DNA of 64,000 nucleotides, from assembly GCA_013399015.1 (NCBI GenBank), contig VWZX01006417.1, forward strand, positions 1,134,520 through 1,198,519, read 5' to 3'. Origin of the DNA: Galbula dea. Taxonomy: Eukaryota; Chordata; Aves; Piciformes; Galbulidae. Under the pieces are notes generated by a model. It did not search any database. It was not told where the DNA came from and saw only the letters and a list, made by a program, of their open reading frames with translations. The position numbers and the translations under genes were made by a program. This document shows positions 37,776 to 50,540 of the stretch, piece by piece; within the stretch, counting starts at the first letter, position 1, and the number at the start of each line of letters is the position of its first letter.

Positions 37776-37931
37776 AGCTAGGAGAGATAAAGAATGTCAC
37801 CACTACCCAGCCATCTCTAGAGCTTGATGGCCTGGAAAAATACACCAACTACAGCATCCAGGTCTTGGCTTTCACACGAGCTGGAGATGGAGTCAGGAGC
37901 GAACAGATCTTCACTCGCACTAAGGAGGATG
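37776..37931 (+). CDS. DSCAM: DSCAM exon 9 of window (second half of FN3)
   Basis: Completes FN3: ELGEIKNVTTTQPSLELDG, the LEKYTNYSIQVLAFTRAGDG strand pair, and RSEQIFTRTKED. Two sequons (NVT and NYS) are visible. It is 156 bp with phase 1 at both ends and follows a strong pyrimidine-rich acceptor ending tttctag. The donor is gtaaggag. The following intron has a pyrimidine-only minisatellite beginning about 220 bp downstream. Confidence 0.97.
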
Positions 37932-38152
37932 GTAAGGAGTGAAACCTTTTGCCTTTCCCACTGCCACCAACTGCCTTGCAAATGAGGGCAAGGCCTGTAC
38001 ACTAACATGCAGAGGGAGCTTTCTCTCTGGAGCTCTTCAGTTAGGAGCACATGGAGGGGAGTGTGCACCCCCAGCTCTCAAAACAATAGGATTGTTTCTA
38101 AGACTCCAGTTCAGGTGAGAGAGTTTGTAGGTAACAGGAATGAGCTGAGCAA

Positions 38153-38500
38153 TTTTCCTCCTCCTTTTCTCCCTTTGCCCTCTCTTTTTTCCCCTTTCTT
38201 TCCCCCCTTGTATTTTTCCCCCTTTCTTTGCCCCTCTTGTCTTTTTTTTCCCCCTTTCTTTCCCCCTCTTGTCCATTTTTTCCCCTCTTTCTTTCCCCCT
38301 CTTGTCTTTTTTCCCTCTTTCTTTCCCCCTCTTGTCTTTTTTTCCCCCTTTCTTTCCCCCCTTGTCTTTTTTTTTCCCCCTTTCTTTCCCCCTCTTGTCT
38401 TTTCTTTTCCCCCTTTCTTTCCCCCTCTTGTCTTTTTTATCCCCTTTCTTTCCCCTTCTTGTCTTTTTTTTCCCTCTTGTGACTCTTGTGACTCTTGTGA
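38153..38500. repeat. Pyrimidine-only minisatellite
   Basis: About nine units of 30-34 bp of the type CCCCCTTTCTTTCCCCCTCT then TGTCTTTTTTT, followed by three GACTCTTGT units. Almost purely pyrimidine on the sense strand. It starts about 220 bp after exon 9. Confidence 0.95.
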
Positions 38501-39198
38501 GTCCTGCAATGTATTTTCAAGGATATTAGCCAATGGATTTTTCTTTATTCCTTCCCCAGTTCCCTGCTCATTCATGAATATATGAATCTATTTGTCAGCT
38601 GGTTTGGGTTTGTAATGAGGTTTCCAAAAGTACCAAGAGAGGAGGTAACCAACTTGATGAATGCTTGCTGGGTTTTGCCAATAAAAAAAGCCTTGATAAA
38701 GGTGATTAACTTTCCTCCAATGAAATAGTAAAGGGCTGATTCCAAAACTTATATACATAGGAAGGTCACCTGGCCCCAGCAGTGGGGATGCAGAATCAAT
38801 GAAAACTGGACTTCTGCAATTTTCTTTGAACATTGTTATGAGTTATTTGTTCTTTCTTTTGTTTCCATGCAATAAATATTTTGCATTCCTTTGATCAAAA
38901 TTGAAACAGCAGCAGAAAAAAATCAAGTTCCTATCTTGTTTCTGAGAGAGGGGAGGGAATTTAGGCAGATGGCACTGCTGGTTAATGAGGTCTGCTACTT
39001 GGTTTTGCTAGAGGTAGGTGTCACTGAGATCTTGCATCAGCTTGTAGGAGTGGCTCTGCTTGAAACTGGTCTCAGGGGACCACATGTAGTCTGAAACAGT
39101 CAAGGACAATTTGCTCAGCTCTAGGCTTGTGTGTCTTAAGCACTGAAGGTTAGGTCATTCTGATCCCACCCCAAAATCCTTTCAAATGCCTTCATCAG

Positions 39199-39302
39199 AC
39201 ATTGGAAGAAGCTGTCCAGGGAGGTGGTGGAATCATCATCCCTGGAAGAGTTCAAAAAGCTTGTAGATATGGTGCTTGGGGCCATGGTTTCATGGGGAGC
39301 AT
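39199..39302 (+). mobile_element. CR1 LINE fragment lacking its 3' tail
   Basis: Sense piece with GGTGGTGGAATCATCATCCC and a TGGTGCTTGGGGCCATGG end, breaking off just where the following CR1 starts. It has lost the last 60 or so bases of the element. Confidence 0.8.
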
Positions 39303-39304
39303 GT

Positions 39305-39589
39305 GGACTGTTTAGGAGGTCAGGTAGGGATAGGACTAGGGGGAATGGATGCAAACTAGAGGAGGGGAGATTTAGATTGGATATGAGGAGGAAGTTCTTC
39401 ACTGTTAGGGTGGGGAGACACTGGAACAGGTTGCCCAGAGAGGCTGTGGAAGCTCCATCCCTGGAAGCTTTGAAGGCCAGGCTGGATGGGGCTGTGGGCA
39501 ACCTGCTGTAGTGGGAGGTGTCCCTGGCAGGCAGGGGGTTGGAGCTAGATGATCTTGAAGGTCCCTTCCACCTCTGACAACTCTATGAT
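39305..39589 (+). mobile_element. CR1 LINE 3' fragment abutting another CR1
   Basis: Sense copy of the AGAGGCTGTGGAAGCTCC subfamily from CTGTTTAGGAGGTCAGG to the 3' tail CAACTCTATGATG. It directly follows the truncated CR1 of another subfamily. Confidence 0.93.
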
Positions 39590-40103
39590 GCAGTGGAGCA
39601 ATGGATAACTTGGTGGTTTATAACACTAGTTCCTCTCTGAAGAGTTACTGTGCCCAGTGCTCCCTCCCCTAACACATACCCCCATCCATCTCCTGTCTGC
39701 AGTCTGCAACACCTCTGAAACATCAGAAGCCACAGATATTTTCTTCCTTAACTCACTTAAACTCTTCCTAGTTTGCTTCTCCCTAATTCTTGGTGGCTCT
39801 TCTGCTCTCTCCCTGGTCAGAGAGCCCCTGAGATGTGGGAAGCACGTAGACTCAGGCTGCTTTTGGCTGCTGTGTGCCCAGGCTCATCTCTCATCTTTAA
39901 TCCTCCTGGCAGCTCAGCAATAATTCACCCTGAGGCAGCACAACTAACCTTTTCAGATGTTTTCTGATGCCTTAGCAGTGGTTCCACTCATTCAGTCTTT
40001 TTGTCCAGAAAACTAAAGTGAAAAAGGTGTTCCAGAAAGCACAATGAGTTCATGTTTTGCTTCAGCTTCACAACTTTTTAAGGACACTCAAGGTTTAGAG
40101 TGA

Positions 40104-40123
40104 AATATATATATATATATATC
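40104..40123. repeat. (AT)n microsatellite
   Basis: About ten uninterrupted AT dinucleotides in the intron after exon 9. Confidence 0.9.
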
Positions 40124-43100
40124 AAGGCTTGAAGTTAAACAGAAATCAGAACTGAAGTCCTGAGTCTAAACATCCCTAAGGCTTTGGAAATTAAATTGCC
40201 AATTTATTTGCATCACACAGGTGCCTCATTCCTAGAAAAATGGACATTTCTTCTGTCATTTTCTAAGTCTCCAGTTTATTCAGTAGGAGTAATTTCAGTG
40301 CCCATAAAAGATCCTGACCTGAAGTCACTCTGGGCATGTGAAATAAAAATAATTGCAATCTTAACAGAGCTTAGTTCTGAAAACCTCACACCTCTCTGCT
40401 CCCAGACCTTCTCTGGCTAGAATTAGGACACAGGATATTCCCCCCTCCTGGAAATCTGAGGTATTTTTTAAGCCCTCCACGTTGTTATTACTATGAGGTC
40501 ATGTTGCACCATTAATTCCTTCTTCTGTTTGCTTTCTTTTGCAAGAGGTGAAGCTTTGCTGTGTAAAATCACTCCTGCAGCCTGTGACACTGCTGCTGTG
40601 TGGAAAGACAGATCAGAGCCTCCTGGGACTTCTCTGCTGGGGTTCAGCTAGAAGCAGCAGGCCAAAACTTCTTTAGCAGGCTTGAAATCTCCAATGGAGC
40701 AAAATTCAGAGCAGCCCAGGGAGTCAAGCAGCCATCCTGGATGAAAGGAGTTGATGCTTCTGTTTCTTGTAGTGTTTGATACTGGTTTCAGACACCAGAG
40801 GTCAGGCATTGCTGCTGATCAGCTTAGGAAAGGGAAACAGCTCTAGCAAAGGATAGGAAATGAATTTTCCTTCCATTTGTGGGCTTTGTCTAGCTTTCCT
40901 TTTTTATTCCCCTCATTAGCCTTCAGAAAAAGAAACTACTTCTTGAAGTTCCTCCTGGCAGAAAAAGAAGCCAAGCAGAAATATCCAATTTCTAAGGATT
41001 CACTGGGCTTTTGTCCCCTACCTTTTCCCCTTTACAGTTTCTAATAAGCTTCTTGTCCTCTTCACCTGAGGACTTAATCTACTGGATCATTAAAAATGAA
41101 AGCAGTTCTTCAAGTTCTCTTCCTCCCCATGTTCAAAGCCCAGTTTCAAATGCTACTCCAGGTTGGAACAGTGGAGGGTGGAAAATTCCCTCTCTGTTTC
41201 TGTGCTGCAAATGCAAGATGAGGGAAAAACTAGAGCTGAGACAATCCATTTGCTCCCCATAGAAGCCTGACACTTGGCACAGCACCTGAGCTGGCAGCAG
41301 CACCTCTGACAAGTGCAGCAGCACTCTCCTTCCATCCTTCCATCTCCTTTCAGCTCTCCTCTGCCAGAGAGTTCTGCCAGTGCTCTGTCAGAGCAAAGGG
41401 GAAGCTGCAGGAAGGGAACAGCAGGGATTAGCTCTAGAGGAGGAGGAGGAATAACTCTAACCTCTTTGCAAGCCTCATTGTAAGACTTTGCCTGAAACCA
41501 AAGAGGTTTTTCATCCTTTCCTTTCTCTCCCTGGACACTAAGCTTCCCTGGTGATTGATGGGAGAGAGATGGAGGTACAGGGATCCTCTGACAGAGCTTT
41601 ATATCTGTTTTAAAATGAATAAGCACAATTCCAGTCAGGTGCATGTTGAGTACTCTTTGGAGCAGGGTTCTGCTTGGGCTCCTTCAGCTGCTGAGGATGA
41701 CTGTGCAATTCATCACCTGAGCACTGTGCTGGAACATTGCCCTCAATAACCCCTGACTGCAGGGGTTTTTTTTTCTGTGGCCAGAGACCTCCAGCTTTAT
41801 GCTTGTGACTAACAACAGAAATGGTACAGACTCATAAAGGTTTCCCTTTGTGAAGCTGGCAGGATGGGATGGAATTGGGGTGATTCCTAGGAGGCTAGTT
41901 CAGAGGGGATGAGGATGGGACAGCACAAGTGAATGTAGGTTGCCCAGCATCAAGTCTAGGTTGTAGGTGAGAGCTCTATGAACAGAGGCAACCCCAGCAG
42001 CAGTCAGGAGTTCATTTTGGTTTGCTTTTCATAAATGTAGCAGTCATGAGGCTAGCCCTGTCTAGTGCAGAGTCAAAATCCTGTCCTGGAGCAGGGCTCA
42101 GCTTTCTGATCTGTTGGTGACAGCACTCTGAAGTGCACCATGCTCTTTGCATTTGCCTCCCTGCTGCTCAGAACTGGGATGAAAGATGGTGAGGATGTCT
42201 CTCTGCTTATGGAAAGGGGAGTGAGAAAGTTCCTGGAGCTCCTCCCCATTACATGACAGATCTAACTGCAGTTTCCCAGACTAGTGGTATCATTTTAATT
42301 GCTTTCCTGCACTGTCAAGAATACAGAGTGTTCTCCTCCACATGAAAGCAGGATGCTATTTCTGTGTCTTTCAAAGCCTTGCTAGCTGGGGAACCAGGCC
42401 ACCTTTGATCTGAAATTTGCCAGATCTGCTCCCTGGAAGGTTGCAAAGTTGTCTAGAAGCAGTCCTCAGCTTCTCTGTGCTCAGCCCTGCTTGTCCTCTG
42501 CTTTCTTACCATTGTTTTACCCTTGGTGGCCCTGGAAAAAACAAAGGAACTCTGCTACTGTGTCCATTTAGCTTGTCCTTGCTGTGATCTAGTGGGAATT
42601 AGTGAGCTTAGACAAGATCCATGGAGAATTTAGTCAGAAAGCCCAGGTGTCCTGGTCCTGCTGTCCCATAAGGACTGAGGCTAAGAAGGCTACAAGATGC
42701 AATGGCAGTGAGAGAAAATACCATGTTAGCAGAGCAAAACTGGAGTCTTTCCTCTCCAAGACAAGAGAGGCACCAGACTCCCCACCCACAGCTTCTTCAG
42801 GTTCTCAAGGACCCCATGTTTAGCAACAAATGTTTCAGTTACTGCTGAGCCCACCTCCTAATAAACTTCTTTAGGTCCAGAAGATGAGTTTGAACAATGA
42901 CTTCACCCTCTGGACAGAGGTCTGTAAGGCACCAGCAAATGGTCTACAGAGTTCCTGCTAAGGAGACCTAACCACTGCCCCCCAGTCCTTTCCACATGCA
43001 CAAGCCAGCTAACAAGAGCAATGGAAGAAAAAGAGAGGAGTAAGAGATTAACCTTCAGACTCATTTTGGCAGCAGTGCCTGATTCTAACCTCTCCACAAT

Positions 43101-45169
43101 GAGGTGGAGACCTCCTTGGATTAGAAATCTGGCCTTCTGCCTTTCTAGCCCTTCTTTCTGTTGGTCTGCAGAGCAGTGACAAGTAATGTGTTCCATGGAC
43201 ACCCCTGGACTGGCAAAATGCTAGATGAATGCTGAGTTAATCCCTCCACAGTTGACAGCCATGACCAATTACCATCAGAACCTCTCCCTATAGATCACAC
43301 CCTAATTTACCAATAAATTACTTTAACCTCATACATCTATTTGCAGTGATTTCCAGAAAACATTACTAACTGTCAAGGAATCCTCCAGTGGTTTAAGTAA
43401 TTACCCTGGAGAGCTAGCTTGCTCTCTTCAGCAGCAGGACCAAACAGCATTTCTAATGAGCTGGGTATAAATATCAAGTTGAATGCTGTCAAGCATCAAT
43501 ATTTACTCTGCATTGCACAGAACTGCTAACTGAATTAGTCCCTCTGCAGCAAGGGGCTGGCTTTGCATGCCATTAGCAGCCTGCTTTCTCACATGATGCC
43601 TTCTTAGCTTCCCTCAGCATGCTATAAATAGAAAGAAATGCACCTTCAGGGCTGTTGCACTGAGTGGTGAGTGTCTGGCAGTGCTCTTACAGCTGCCAGT
43701 AGTACCTCTACAGGTGGAAAATTGAAGTTCTCCTGAGATGCTTTTTAGCTTGCCACAAAGCTGAGCAAATTTTTAGCCCCTCAGGCAGTCTGGCTCCTCT
43801 TTACCAGTGAAAGTTTGCAACCACCTTGATCTCAAGTTGCTTGAATCAGGTGGAAGAAGGATGAGGGATGCTTCTACATCCATCAGCTTACTGGACAGTA
43901 CAATTTCTATTGCAGTGCTCCCTGTGAAAGTCAAGAAAGGTCATCAAGCATTGCAGTGGCAATTTTCCTGGAAATTCTAACAGGTTGGGTTGTTTTCCTT
44001 GAAACTGGGCAAAAATATTAGGTCCCTCATGACCCAGAAGTTCTGTACAGAACAAGAGTCCACAAAAATGCTTCAGTTTGTCTGTAGTACCCTGTGGAGT
44101 AATTTCTAACATATCTATCTTAATAATTTAACATGAATCATCACCCCCTGCAGGATTAAAATAGATTTCAAGTTCTGATCAGTTTAAAAACATTTCCACA
44201 TATTTTCCTGTGGACAAAAGGTATGTTTGGGGTTTTTTTTTCCTGGAAGCTTTAAAACAATTTATTCTGCTGTTAAGTGCAATCCTTGCTCTTTTTTTTT
44301 GAAGCACAAGCTTATGTGTAGAAGTTGCAGAACATGGAAAAAATAACATTTGCTCCTGAAATGCCAGCCTTATCAAAATACAAGCATGCAAAGAGAGACA
44401 CTTTAGATTATATACTGATATTTTAACATTTCCTGGCTGAATAGTTTTCCAGGTGGTGGGAAATGGAGGAGTTTGGGGTTTCTGTTGGTTGGTTGGTTGT
44501 TTTTTATTCTGTGACAGTTTTCAATGGTTTCTATTACAGATATTTGGTGTAATTAGGGAAATAGATAGCTGGGCAAACACTGCAGTGCCAGAGGCAGGGC
44601 TGAGCTGTTGAAAGCCAGACTGGGGCCATATGTCTACCTCATGCCACTCATTAAACCTGAGTCAGGTCAGGCAGTGCTAACTGCATGGTTCTACAGCTCC
44701 TTTGCTCTCTATTACATGCCCAGCACCAACTGTGATGTCCATGACACTGCTCATAAGCATCTTATTTACAGAGTCAATAACCATTTGGCATGAGTTCCCT
44801 GCTCAGAGTGGACAACTGATGATCATATGTGGGTTGGCAATTTCCCTGGCCACAGCCCAGCTGTTTTCAGACATGCAGAGGCTGCATGGTGATACTTCAC
44901 AGCTGGTTAACCATCAATGGCAACTTCTGCTTTGGGAACCCCTGAAACAGAACCTCTTCCCTCTTCAGGATGGAGACACAGCCCTCCAAACCTTCTCCCC
45001 TGATGGTGGGCAGTGCAGAGGCTGCCTCCTGACACAGGATGTCTGTCTCAGCCCACAGGGACACTATGGCCAAAGCCTCACGCTCCCCTTTTCCTCTCTA
45101 CTCCTCCTTCACACTAAGATGACCAAGTGCCTGCCTTGTGGACAGCACTAACACATCTTGGTTTTCCAG

Positions 45170-45303
45170 TTCCAGGTCCTCCAGCTGGTGTCAAAGCAGC
45201 TGCAGCTTCAGCCTCCACTGTCTTTGTCTCCTGGCTGCCTCCCCTCAAGCTGAACGGCATCATTCGGAAGTACACGGTCTTCTGCTCCCACCCCTACCCA
45301 ACA
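45170..45303 (+). CDS. DSCAM: DSCAM exon 10 of window (first half of FN4)
   Basis: Starts the fourth FN domain: VPGPPAGVKAAAASAST, the core tryptophan in VFVSWLPPLKLNG, then IIRKYTVFCSHPYPT. It is 134 bp, entering phase 1 after ttttccag and leaving phase 0 before gtaagttc. A good branch-site candidate (cactaacac) lies about 20 bp upstream of the acceptor. It sits between the 7.2 kb and 9.9 kb introns and is therefore the most isolated of the downstream exons. Residues match remembered DSCAM almost exactly. Confidence 0.97.
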
Positions 45304-45867
45304 GTAAGTTCCCCCAGGGCAACCACAGCCAGGCAACACTGGCTTCAGGAGCTGAAACAAGTGTGTTGGGAGATACTCAACTGCTTGATGTTCTTGCCAC
45401 TTCCTTTTCCTGCCATTTCTTCAGCCTAGGGTTGTTTCTTGGGGCTCTCCAGGTGCTTGAGAGTTGATTCGGTTTTTACTCAACCATCCCAACTTTTGCA
45501 CTGTTTAAAATTGATTGCTCAGGGCTGAATTTGGGGAGTTTTTAAGTGATTTCAAAGCTTACAGTTGCTGAGTTGAGTTTAAGGTTTGGGTTTTTTTTTA
45601 GACTGGACTCAACTTTTCCAGCACCAGCTGCAAGGTCCCTGCTGTAGTTGGAGGCATGTGTTCATGTGCCCATACTTGGATTCCGTGTTTTCATCTAAGT
45701 TCTTGCCTTTTTGGCTTGAGTATTCATGTGTGAAGGAACACAAAGGCTTATGAACAAAGGTGTTTGCTTGTGGAATAAGCTTATTTATGCCTGGAGGGTT
45801 TGCCTACTCTAGGTTTCCATGTTGTTACTTGCTGAGAAAGTGAGAAGAGAAAAATGGAATTGAAAGG

Positions 45868-46124
45868 ACAAAAGGAAATGGCCTCAAGTTGCACCAGGGG
45901 AGGTTTAGATTGGATAGTAGGAAACATTTCTTCATCAAGAGGGTTATCAGGCATTAGCCCAAGCTGCCCAGGGTGGTGGTGGAGTCACCATCCCTGGAAG
46001 AGTTCATAAAACATCTAGAAGTGGTGCTTAGGGACATGGTTCAGTGGTGAGCCATGCTAGTGTTAGGAGGATGGTTGGACTTGATGATCTCAGAGGGCTT
46101 TTCCAACCACCATGATTCTATGAT
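45868..46124 (+). mobile_element. CR1 LINE 3' end
   Basis: Sense copy: GGCCTCAAGTTGCACCAGGG, GGTGGAGTCACCATCCCTGG, ending GATTCTATGATC. It has a diverged middle part (AAGAGTTCATAAAACATC). Confidence 0.92.
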
Positions 46125-47272
46125 CTTTGTTTTGCTTCTCTTTTAGGACTACTGCCTCCTAACTCCATTAATTTAATAACTGTAACCATGCAAACCAAAC
46201 TCTTTTGAGCTTCCTGTTTACATCTAAACTACCCAGAGATTTTCCCATCATGATCCAAGCATTTCTATGGCTTACAGGGGCTTAAAGAAGTCAGAGTTGA
46301 CAGAACTGGACCTTGCTGTTAGGACTCAGGTCCTGCTGAGGACTAAGAACTTCTCTGGAGGTTGGAGAGAACACCAGGTGGTGCTGCTGGCTCTTGCTAT
46401 ACCAACCAAAGAGCTGCAGTGGTTCTTCCTGAGGCTTTGCTAGTAACAATTTTCTCCATGTTTGCATCTCCAGGAAAATAAACATCCTCAGCTCATTTTT
46501 TTTTCCCTGTAATATGCAGTTTTCTCATAAACCAATAGATATTTTTGGTTTAAGATTGCTTATTGCATGGTTGGTTACCTTTTGGAGTCCCTTGGGGAGG
46601 GACAGGACAAGAACAGTTCCTTTCTCTTCTGATCTTTGCCTCTGCTGAATTTCCCTGCTGTTGTTGTGGTGTTCATTATGGCATGATGTGAGGGCATCAC
46701 TCTCTGCCTTAGCTCAAGCTACCCTCTAGTTAGCTCTCTGCATACATATTAAGCAGGGCTTATCCTGCTGGTTTCACCAGAGTAGGTCATGAAATTGTGC
46801 ATCTGTCTTCTGCTTGCTCCATGGGATGCCTGGAGATGAGTGGAAAGGAGTCATGGAAGTGGGACTGTACTATAAAAGGCTAATAAATGGAGACTGCTCT
46901 CCTTCTGAGTGATTTTCCTTTTCAGGACATTGTCAGTTGGTTCTTGTCTTTGTTCCACTCATATTAGATGTGGAATAAGGTGACCTCACTATTGTTCTCT
47001 GATTTCTTGATAGTGATAGCTAAAAGCAGAGCTTGTTTGGGCAACTGTGCATAGAAAGTGTTCAGAGATGACAGTCATCCACTACTGCCAGCAGCCTAAA
47101 ATGTCATAGTAGTTTTATTGGAACCTTTCCTTCATCTAACCTAGGAAACATCTTGGTGGCAATCTCATGTGTTGCTTTTCCCTGGAGACTCTCAGATTAG
47201 ATCTGCCAGTATTTGGGTTTGCTTGTTGTATGCATATTTTTTTGGCCAACTAGATTTCCACTGTTAAACTTC

Positions 47273-47525
47273 CATAGAATAACAGAGTTTAGGCTCCTTG
47301 GGAGGTTGCCTAGTCCAACCCCTTTCTCTCAAAGCAAACTTGATTCCTTCAAGATGCTCAGAGACATGTCTGGTGAAGTCTTGAACACTTCCATACATGA
47401 AGATCTCACAGTCCCTCTGGGCCCAGGTTCCAATAGTTGACCTTGGTCTGATGGCAACATTTTTTTCCCCTCAGATTTTCTCATGTCAGAACATTTCCCA
47501 CCCTGCAACTTCCAAAAGGGCTTTA
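47273..47525 (-). mobile_element. Old CR1-like LINE end
   Basis: Antisense: CATAGAATAACAGAGTTTAG, then CCTAGTCCAACCCCTTTCTC and a body unlike the other copies (TGTCTGGTGAAGTCTTGAAC). Likely an older CR1 lineage; the inner limit is uncertain. Confidence 0.65.
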
Positions 47526-48531
47526 AACCCACTGAAAGGGAAAGCAGAATGATATGATTTAACCTGCTGTCAACTTAAACATCAGGCAGATGATGTCTAC
47601 CATCCCCATGGACACTGTAGAGGTGTCAGTGATGCTGAGAGTCTCTTTAAGTTGGCCAAGTAGATAAAGTTACTGCTGAAGGGAAGCTTAGTTAGAGTCA
47701 GCAGAATCTGTAAGGTGGAATTGAAGACACATCTGCATTGATTTGTGTACTCCAGGCAGTATTTATCACTGTGCCTGTGCAGTACTTCTCACATCATGAA
47801 GATATTGGTGTTTATTATTGCTTGCTCTTTATATAGCACAGAACTAATGTATCTTTTGGGGGTTGTTTTTAAAACTCCTTTGGAAAGGTATTTAAAATGT
47901 CTTTAGATAATATTTTTACATACTACATGTCCTGTTGACAGCTTTTCCCAGTTATTTCACCCCTTTGTTACCAGCTCCCAAACACAGAACCTTCATTCTT
48001 TTAATTGTTGTACCAGTTCTACCTTTTTTTTGCCTGTCTTCTTTCTGTCATGGAGCAGGTTTCAGGAGAGCAGTGGCAGAGTAGAATTAATTCTGATGAG
48101 CTGCTGCTTTATAGGATTTTTAAAAGGTTTCCTTGCAAAACCCTACCAAAACAAATTCAAAATTGATTTTTTCATAACTCTGGTCTTGTCTCACATACAG
48201 GGATTATCAATCTAGGTGTAACAACAAGTCCTTGGTGTCAGCTGTAGTGCACTTCAACAAGCTTGAGCTCAGCCCATTCCCATCTGTACTGTAGAGGAGA
48301 CAGAGCACTCAGGACCAGACAGTGTCATTACCCTTTGGGGAGTTGACTGAAATGCTCTGAACAAACCTAATGATTTCTTGTGGCCACCAAAGGAGGTGGT
48401 AGAACATTTGGCAGTGTAGAAGGTGGTCTTTTGACCAGTGACACCAAGTGCTGCTTCAATGATCACAAGGCCCAGGATGCTGAGGGACTCTCTGGGAGGT
48501 GTTGCAAAGGGGCAGACAAGAGGTGTGCCTC

Positions 48532-48907
48532 AGTGGGTAGCCTGGAGAGGAGAAGCCTGAGGGGGGGAGCTTAGCAATGCTGATCAATACTGCAAGGGTG
48601 GGGGCAGGAGGATGGGGCCAGGCTCTTGTCAGTGGTGCCCAGGGACAGGACAAGAGGCAACAGGCACAGACTGCAGCAGAGGAAGTTCCAGCTCAACCTC
48701 AGGAGGAACTTCTTTCCTTGGAGGGTGGCAGAGCCCTGGCCCAGGCTGCCCAGAGAGGTTCTGGAGTCTCCATCTCTGGAGATATTCCAAAGCCACATGG
48801 ATGGGATCCTGTGCAAGCTGCTGTAGGTGAGGCTGCTGTGGCAGGGGGGTTGGACTAGATGATCTCCAGAGCTCCCTTCCAACCCCTAACACTCTGGGAT
48901 CCTGTGA
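48532..48907 (+). mobile_element. CR1 LINE 3' fragment
   Basis: Sense copy of the GGTGGGGGCAGGAGGATGGG subfamily, close in sequence to those at 35.7 and 60.7 kb. Confidence 0.93.
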
Positions 48908-49371
48908 ACTGGGAAATAGGTCTGGAAAAAAGCAACATTTAGTATGGGGGAGTGCAAGGAAATGGGCAGTGTGAATAACCAACTACAGAAGCCCTGAGTA
49001 GTGAGCAGTGGGTTAGAGTCTTCAGAGGAGGAGTTTGTGGTTGTTGTGCATCCCAGGGTGAACATGAGCTACCTTTAGAATGCTGCTGTGAAAAGCTAAA
49101 GGCCATAGCCTGGCACTGTGGAATACAGGTTTGGAAACCTCTTTGAGAAGGCTCCAGGCCATCATTTGAGTCTGAAGGGTAACAGCAGTGCAATTAGAGA
49201 CACTTTTACCAACAAAATGCCATTTCTGGACAGTGGTGAAAGCATCTGGGTTATTATGTTGTAAGAAGATAAGTGTACTGGTAGGAAAAGGAAAGATAAA
49301 GCTTCATGTAGATTAAAGACTGGTACAAAGATAAAGGTAATCATTTGTTTTCCATTTTCCTAATAGGTTGG

Positions 49372-50010
49372 GGGGAAAAGAGGTAAAAATAGGAAAAGAC
49401 AGGGAAACTAGGGGAAATAGTAAAAATAGAAATATATATAGGAAAAATAGGAAATGAATAGGAAATGAATAGGAAAAAATAGGAAATGAATAGGAAAAAT
49501 AGGAAATGAATAGGAAATGAATAGGGAAAAATAGGAAATTAATAGGAAAAATAGGAAATGAATGGGGAAAATAGGAAATGAATGGGGAAAATAGGAAATG
49601 AATAGGGAAAATAGGAAATGAATGGGGAAAATAGGAAATGAATGGGGAAGATAGGAAATGAATAGGAAAAAATAGAATAAAGATAGAAAAATAAAATAGA
49701 AATAGAAAAAATAGAAAAAAAATAGAAAAAAACCCAAAGAAATAAACAAAAAAAATAGAAATAGAGTAAATAGAAATAAAAAATAGAAAAAATAATATAG
49801 AAAAATAGAAAAAATAGACAATATAAATAGAAGAAATAAGTAGAAAAAATAGAAAACAAAAATAAAAACTAGAAATAGAAAGTTATATAGAAAGAAAAAT
49901 AAAATAGAAGAAATAGAAAATAGAAATAAAAACAGAATAATAGAAATAGAAATAAAACCCAGAAAAAATATAAATAGAAATGGAAAAAAAATAGAAATAG
50001 AAAAGAAAAT
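49372..50010. repeat. Purine-rich AATAGGAAATG array
   Basis: About 640 bp of AAATAGGAAATGAATAGG-type units decaying downstream into AATAGAAAAAATAGAAA. The sense strand is almost free of C. The long minus-strand frame across it is Phe/Ile/Ser/Tyr only and is not a gene. Confidence 0.95.
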
Positions 50011-50540
50011 GCCTTGAAGCACTGATGTTCCTGCTTTTGGGACAAAAGAGCAGTAGATATTTCCTACTGGCACATGCAAAGGCCACTATGTGACAAGGTG
50101 ACATTCCTTTAAACCATTTCTTTCCCTAGTTTAATCTTCTCTTTGCTGCCAAATTTCCCTTTTCCCTTCTTGTCTAAGGAAGGTCTCTGGCATGTGAGGT
50201 TAATTGGGATGAGAGGCAAAAGGTCAAAGTAAAATCAGTTGTTCCTGGAGCATCCCCAAGTGGTTAAAAGGCAGTGTTAACTGGGGAGGAGAAGGTGCAT
50301 GTTAACCTGTTAGAAACCAACCCCTTTTGCTCTGGCAGTTTGTTTTAAGAAAGGAAGAATAATTAGTTTGGTTGCCAGATTCAGTTGCTCAATTAATTCC
50401 ATGAATAATTGAGTTTCTGTTTGGAATAGCTGCAGCTGCAGACATGTGAGTGATAGTGATTCTCCATGGGCAAAAAGAAGGGGATTGAAGAGAAGGCATT
50501 TTAATAGGCATTAGAGAAGCTAATTCTGTGATTATTCTTT

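Larger units (their letters stand above)
37932..45169 (+). other. DSCAM: DSCAM intron after exon 9 (7.2 kb)
   Basis: Phase-1 intron between FN3 and FN4. It contains a pyrimidine-rich minisatellite, a composite CR1 at 39.2-39.6 kb and a short (AT)n run. The stretch from about 40.2 to 45.1 kb has no repeat I recognise and no convincing coding frame. Confidence 0.8.

Noticed and set aside
38007..38585. Long frames on both strands across the pyrimidine tract (Pro/Phe/Ser on plus, Lys/Gly on minus)
   Set aside because: Low-complexity products of the 30-34-bp minisatellite; the frames exist only because the repeat lacks stop codons.
49408..50079. 223-residue minus-strand open frame rich in Phe, Ile, Ser, Tyr
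   Set aside because: It is the translation of the purine array read on the other strand; no domain, no complexity, and it follows the repeat limits.
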